DNA of 64,000 nucleotides from Chryseobacterium shigense (GTDB lineage: Bacteria > Bacteroidota > Bacteroidia > Flavobacteriales > Weeksellaceae), in assembly GCF_900156575.1 (NCBI RefSeq), contig NZ_FTNY01000005.1:186001-250000 (forward strand), given 5' to 3'. Below, one piece after another: positions 60,514-64,000 of the stretch. The first letter of the stretch is position 1. Each line of letters opens with the position of its first letter. The notes under the pieces were generated by a model that was given only the letters and a program-made list of their open reading frames with translations, did no database searches and had not been told where the DNA came from. Position numbers and translations under genes: made by a program.

Positions 60514-62001
60514 CTATTTCGAATGATTCATCATATTCGCATCTATATTGATATTCAGCTGTGATGCCACTTTCATGCCAAGCTCGATATTGGCTCTGAA
60601 AAAATGACATAGTTGACGGTTGATAATCTCCTCTCTTTTCGGTCCTGTAATTCCTTTCATGCTTCCGATAATGTTGCTGATCAAATGCTCTCTGTCTTCA
60701 GAAGTCATGGATTTTGTATACAATAGTCCAGGCTGGGTGTAATGATCATCGTCATTTTCATTACGGTTGTAATTCGCTACATGAGCACTGTCCAGTTCAT
60801 ATTCATAATTCTTATAAGATGGATCCGGTTTTACATCATCAAAACTGTTTGGGTAATAATTAGGTTTGTCCTGATATTCACTAGAATCAGCCATAAAGCC
60901 ATCTCTCTGGTAGTTATTTACAGCAAAAGGACATCGGTTCACCTCCAATTGATGGGCATTCACTCCCACTCTGTATCTGTGGGCATCAGGATAAGAGAAC
61001 AGTCTTCCCTGAAGCATTTTGTCCGGAGAAAAGCTTATTCCGTTCACGAGGCTGCTCGGTGAAAATGTGGACTGCTCTACATGAGCAAAATAATTAACGG
61101 GAACCTCGTTCAGTTCCATTTCTCCCACTTCGATCATCGGGAAGTCATCATGGAACCATACCTTGGTAACATCAAAAGGATTCCATCTGAAATCTTTTGC
61201 CTGCTCTTCAGTCATCACCTGAATAAACATCGTCCATTTCGGGAAATCTCCGTTTTCGATAGCGTTGCAAAGATCTTCCTGTGCAAAATCAGGGTTTTCA
61301 CCTGCCATCTTTACAGCCTCTGCATCGGTGAAGTTTTTGATTCCCTGTTTTGTTATAAAATGGAATTTCACCCATACTCTTTCGTTTTTGTCATTGATCA
61401 TGGCAAAAGTATGAGATCCGAATCCATGCATGTGTCTGTAGCCATGCGGAGTTCCTCTGTCTGACATTAAGATAAGGACCTGGTGCAGGGATTCAGGATT
61501 GTGGCTCCAGAAATCCCACATCATCGTGGCGCTTTTTAAATTGGTTTTCGGTACTCTTTTCTGAGTGTGGATAAAGTCGGGAAATTTTTTGGCATCCTTA
61601 ATGAAAAATACAGGTGTATTGTTTCCTACCAGATCCCAGTTTCCGTCTTCCGTATAAAATTTTAAAGCAAAACCTCTGGGATCTCTTGCGGTGTCTGCAC
61701 TTCCTTTTTCTCCACCCACGGTAGAGAACCGGGCAAACATCCTGCATGAATTTCCAACTTTTGAAAATAATTTGGCTTTGGTATACTGACTGATGTCGTG
61801 AGTGACCGTAAATGTTCCATAAGCACCGCTTCCTTTAGCGTGCACAATTCTTTCAGGAATTCTTTCCCTTACAAAGTGAGCAAGGTTTTCCTGAAGAATA
61901 AAATCCTGTAAAAGTACAGGCCCTCTCGGACCTACGGTTTGTGAGTCCTGGTGTTCAAAATAAGGAGCGCCATTGCTGAGCGTTAATTTTTTAGAATCCA
62001 T
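60514..62001 (-). CDS. katA: Monofunctional haem catalase (clade 3)
   Basis: Degrades hydrogen peroxide to water and oxygen in the cytoplasm. The 495 residues show the catalytic His segment IVHAKGSGAYGTFTVT, the Asn in LVGNNTPVFFIKD, and the proximal Tyr in RLFSYPDAHRYRVGVN. The length fits a small-subunit clade 3 catalase, without the C-terminal flavodoxin-like domain. It diverges from oxyR and shares overlapping promoter elements with it. A palindrome (62037-62053) lies in its leader. Confidence 0.97.
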   Translation of the reverse strand: MDSKKLTLSNGAPYFEHQDSQTVGPRGPVLLQDFILQENLAHFVRERIPERIVHAKGSGAYGTFTVTHDISQYTKAKLFSKVGNSCRMFARFSTVGGEKGSADTARDPRGFALKFYTEDGNWDLVGNNTPVFFIKDAKKFPDFIHTQKRVPKTNLKSATMMWDFWSHNPESLHQVLILMSDRGTPHGYRHMHGFGSHTFAMINDKNERVWVKFHFITKQGIKNFTDAEAVKMAGENPDFAQEDLCNAIENGDFPKWTMFIQVMTEEQAKDFRWNPFDVTKVWFHDDFPMIEVGEMELNEVPVNYFAHVEQSTFSPSSLVNGISFSPDKMLQGRLFSYPDAHRYRVGVNAHQLEVNRCPFAVNNYQRDGFMADSSEYQDKPNYYPNSFDDVKPDPSYKNYEYELDSAHVANYNRNENDDDHYTQPGLLYTKSMTSEDREHLISNIIGSMKGITGPKREEIINRQLCHFFRANIELGMKVASQLNINIDANMMNHSK

Positions 62002-62036
62002 ATCGTTATGATTTGTATGATTGATTTCCCTTGTAA

Positions 62037-62112
62037 ACGTCTTATGCAGACGTATTAAATATCAAATTTACTTGAATTTTTGATTACTAATAGCAAAAAC
62101 CTTTTATCTTTG
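62037..62112. promoter_or_regulatory. Divergent katA-oxyR control region
   Basis: Minus strand: -33 TTG (complement of 62094-62096) and -7 TAAATTTG (complement of 62063-62070), spaced by 23, serve katA. Plus strand: -33 TTG (62080-62082) and -7 TATCTTTG (62105-62112), spaced by 22, serve oxyR. The two promoters interleave, so OxyR bound here could affect both. ACGTC-TTATGCA-GACGT (62037-62053) lies downstream of the katA promoter, in its leader. Confidence 0.65.
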
Positions 62113-62132
62113 TAATAGATAATATTAATCAG

Positions 62133-63083
62133 ATGAACATTCAGCAACTGGAGTATCTTATCGCTGTAGATAAGTACAAACATTTTGGTAAAGCCGCTCA
62201 GGCGTGCTTTATCACGCAGCCCACGTTAAGCGCGATGATACAAAAATTTGAGGATGAACTGGATGTGAAGGTGTTCGACAGAACTACACACCCTATCCGT
62301 ACCACCGATGTGGGGCTTCAGATCATTGATCAGGCAAAGGTAATTATAGAATCTGTCAATGAGCTGAAAAATAAAGCGAATCTTTTGAATAATATTTTGG
62401 GCGGAACGATTAATCTGGGAATTATTCCTACTGTTTCCTCGTTCATTTTACCAACAGAAATCTTTAAGTTTTTGGAAGAAAATCCGAAAATCCAGATGAA
62501 TGTAAAGGAAATGACCACAGATAATATTATCAAGGCTTTAAAAGCCGGTGAGCTGGACGCGGGAATCATTTCTACCCCCTATGATACTGCCGATGAATTT
62601 TATCAGGACTTTCTGTTTAATGAAGAACTGATGATCTACAGCTCCAATACGGAAGCCAATAAAAAGAACTCGTACATCATTCCTGAAGAACTGAATGTTG
62701 AAAAAGTATGGCTTCTGGAGGAAGGGAATTGCCTGAGAAATCAGTTTGAAAATATTTGCCATCTGAAAGAGAATACTTTGAAACCTAAAAATTTAGACTT
62801 CCTGGCATCTAACATTCAGACCTTGGTGCATATGGTGGACAAAGTAGGAGGCATCAGTATTTTGCCGGAACTGGCATTGAGCCAGCTTTCCGATGAGCAG
62901 AAGGAGAATGTTTTCAGATTTAAAAAACCTTTCCCTTACAGAGAAATCAAGATCATCTATTATAAGCCGACCTTTAAGCAGAAGATTATTGATGAATTAT
63001 CTCACTCTATCAAAAGTTCTTTAGAGCTTAAACTTAATTATCATATCAATCCGAAGGAATTTGTGAGCATCAAGCCGCAATGA
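62133..63083 (+). CDS. oxyR: OxyR-type hydrogen peroxide sensor (LysR family)
   Basis: LysR-family activator of peroxide defence. The 316 residues have an N-terminal HTH (MNIQQLEYLIAVDKYKHFGKAAQACFITQPTLSAMIQKFEDELDVKVFDRTTHPIRTT) and an effector domain. The peroxide-sensing pair is visible: Cys near residue 200 and Cys near residue 209 in GNCLRNQFENIC, matching Cys199 and Cys208 of E. coli OxyR in spacing and context. It diverges from katA, its most likely target. The start ATG lies 20 bases after the -7 motif. Confidence 0.93.
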   Translation: MNIQQLEYLIAVDKYKHFGKAAQACFITQPTLSAMIQKFEDELDVKVFDRTTHPIRTTDVGLQIIDQAKVIIESVNELKNKANLLNNILGGTINLGIIPTVSSFILPTEIFKFLEENPKIQMNVKEMTTDNIIKALKAGELDAGIISTPYDTADEFYQDFLFNEELMIYSSNTEANKKNSYIIPEELNVEKVWLLEEGNCLRNQFENICHLKENTLKPKNLDFLASNIQTLVHMVDKVGGISILPELALSQLSDEQKENVFRFKKPFPYREIKIIYYKPTFKQKIIDELSHSIKSSLELKLNYHINPKEFVSIKPQ

Positions 63084-63173
63084 ACTAAGAAGTCTGCAAA
63101 GTGATATAAATCATTAATTTTAAGAAAATTATAATTAACAAGCAAAATTCTTTAGTATTAAAAAAATAGTACT

Positions 63174-63181
63174 TAAATTTG
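63174..63181 (+). promoter_or_regulatory. -7 motif of metK
   Basis: TAAATTTG, with the expected transcription start about 10 bases before the SAM-II-like element. The -33 region has TTTAG rather than TTG. Confidence 0.5.
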
Positions 63182-63196
63182 CAGACGTTTATAAAC

Positions 63197-63247
63197 GAGG
63201 AAAAATTTGACCTGATTGCAACCTCTCTAAAAATATGCTAAAACAGT
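63197..63247 (+). promoter_or_regulatory. SAM-II-like riboswitch of metK
   Basis: GAGG (63197-63200) and CCTC (63222-63225) enclose AATTTGACCTGATTGCAA, close to the SAM-II core (AUUUnACCnnAUUGCA). The 3' part TAAAAATATGCTAAAAC matches the pseudoknot strand pattern UAAANGNAGCUAAAAA. P1 is only four pairs, so the match is good but not perfect. It lies about 70 bases before metK, so SAM would inhibit its own synthesis, probably by hiding the start. Confidence 0.7.
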
Positions 63248-63315
63248 ATTCTTTTTTCTGGGCAATGTATTCTTATTTTTCTTCACTTATTTTAATCTAA
63301 AAAACAAAGAATAAT

Positions 63316-64000
63316 ATGTCTTATCTATTTACATCTGAATCAGTTTCAGAAGGACATCCGGATAAAATTGCCGACCAAATTTCCGATGCATTAATCGATC
63401 ATTTTTTAGCATACGATAAAAACTCTAAGGTAGCGTGTGAAACTCTTGTAACTACCGGGCAGGTTGTACTGGCGGGAGAAGTAAAGTCTGATGCCTATCT
63501 TGATGTACAGACTATTGCAAGAGATGTGATCAACGGAATAGGCTATACTAAAGGAGAATATATGTTCAATGGTGATTCGTGTGGAGTAATCTCTGCGATC
63601 CATGAGCAGTCTCCGGATATCAACCAAGGGGTAGACAGAGCAGTAAACGACGAATCTTTTGAAGCTAAAGCAAACGCACAGGGTGCTGGTGACCAGGGGA
63701 TGATGTTCGGATATGCCACGAACGAGACGGCTAATTATATGCCTCTTGCTTTAGATCTTGCCCACACGATTCTTAAAGAACTTTCTGTATTGAGAAGAGA
63801 CGGTAGCGAAATCGCTTACCTTCGCCCGGATGCAAAAAGCCAGGTAACTATTGAATATTCTGATGACCATAAGCCAGTAAGAATTGATTCTATCGTAGTT
63901 TCTACACAGCACGATGATTTTGGAACTGAAGAAGAAATGCTGAATAAAATCCGCGAAGATATTAAGAGTATCCTTGTTCCAAGAGTAGTAGCTCAGCAGA
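63316..64000 (+). CDS. metK: S-adenosylmethionine synthetase, N-terminal part
   Basis: Makes S-adenosylmethionine from ATP and methionine. Only the first 228 residues lie in the window; the gene continues past the right edge. The start MSYLFTSESVSEGHPDKIADQISDA is the family signature (His of the GHPDK segment), followed by TTGQVVLAGEV, QSPDINQGVD and GAGDQGMMFGYATNET (the GAGDQG motif). The SAM-II-like element upstream fits this gene well. Confidence 0.97.
   Translation, partial: MSYLFTSESVSEGHPDKIADQISDALIDHFLAYDKNSKVACETLVTTGQVVLAGEVKSDAYLDVQTIARDVINGIGYTKGEYMFNGDSCGVISAIHEQSPDINQGVDRAVNDESFEAKANAQGAGDQGMMFGYATNETANYMPLALDLAHTILKELSVLRRDGSEIAYLRPDAKSQVTIEYSDDHKPVRIDSIVVSTQHDDFGTEEEMLNKIREDIKSILVPRVVAQQ

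Noticed and set aside
1..64000. tRNA, rRNA or prophage genes
   Set aside because: None recognised on either strand by reading for typical motifs; a covariance search was not possible here.

Overview
The window is chromosomal DNA from a flavobacterium, most likely Chryseobacterium or a close relative (Bacteroidota, Weeksellaceae). The signs are a fused CcoN-CcoO oxidase subunit, several TonB-dependent receptors, a type IX secretion (T9SS) tail, an HU-CCDC81-like protein, -7 promoter motifs of the form TAnnTTTG, and start codons that mostly lack Shine-Dalgarno sequences. No tRNA, rRNA, CRISPR array, prophage or insertion sequence was seen. The genus is inferred from family resemblance only.

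Layout. 1-6.9 kb: start of lon, a PpiD-like folding factor, an MCE/MlaD protein, and a membrane Fe-S protein paired with a cysteine-rich CCG protein. 7-13 kb: acetyltransferase and flippase genes, a lipoprotein, serS and two paralogous lipoproteins. 12.4-22.1 kb: a complete cbb3 oxidase cluster on the minus strand (ccoS-NO-Q-P, ccoG-fixH-tauE-like, ccoI), with a Crp/Fnr regulator diverging from ccoI. 22.2-24.0 kb: panB, a small membrane protein and an RluA-type pseudouridine synthase. 24.1-30.3 kb: thiamine operon thiS-C-(thiE-like)-E-G-H-F behind a TPP riboswitch. 30.4-38.7 kb: three TonB-receptor-type outer-membrane proteins. The middle one lies behind a compact SAM-I-like riboswitch and a short reading frame ending in three cysteines. 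38.9-40.6 kb: a LytS/LytTR two-component pair. 40.6-46 kb: two different aconitases. 46.4-57.6 kb: a WG-repeat protein, a second TPP riboswitch with its own TonB receptor, an HU-CCDC81 protein, a thioesterase, a dehydrogenase, a BspA-type surface protein, a serine hydrolase and two envelope or haem proteins. 57.7-64 kb: nudix hydrolase, xerD, dCMP deaminase, enoyl-CoA hydratase, katA diverging from oxyR, and the start of metK behind a SAM-II-like element.

How the genes work together. TPP appears to control both thiamine synthesis and a probable thiamine-related outer-membrane receptor. In the thi operon the start codon of thiS is buried in a hairpin whose other arm can pair with the 5' strand of the aptamer. 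SAM appears to control metK and one TonB receptor through two different riboswitch classes. Two near-identical GTGA-N6-TCAT boxes, one beside the Crp/Fnr gene and one before ccoS, suggest a local oxygen or redox circuit for the oxidase. An 18-bp palindrome and a 14-residue reading frame rich in Leu, Ile and Val, with a strong Shine-Dalgarno sequence, precede acnB. A 12-bp direct repeat with a 21-bp period lies between the LytS/LytTR genes and an outer-membrane protein gene.

The strongest candidates for undescribed biology are the SAM-I-like element with the Cys-Cys-Cys leader peptide, the acnB leader peptide, the matching translational platforms of the two TPP riboswitches, and the Crp/Fnr box pair. 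Several intergenic repeat families are also present.
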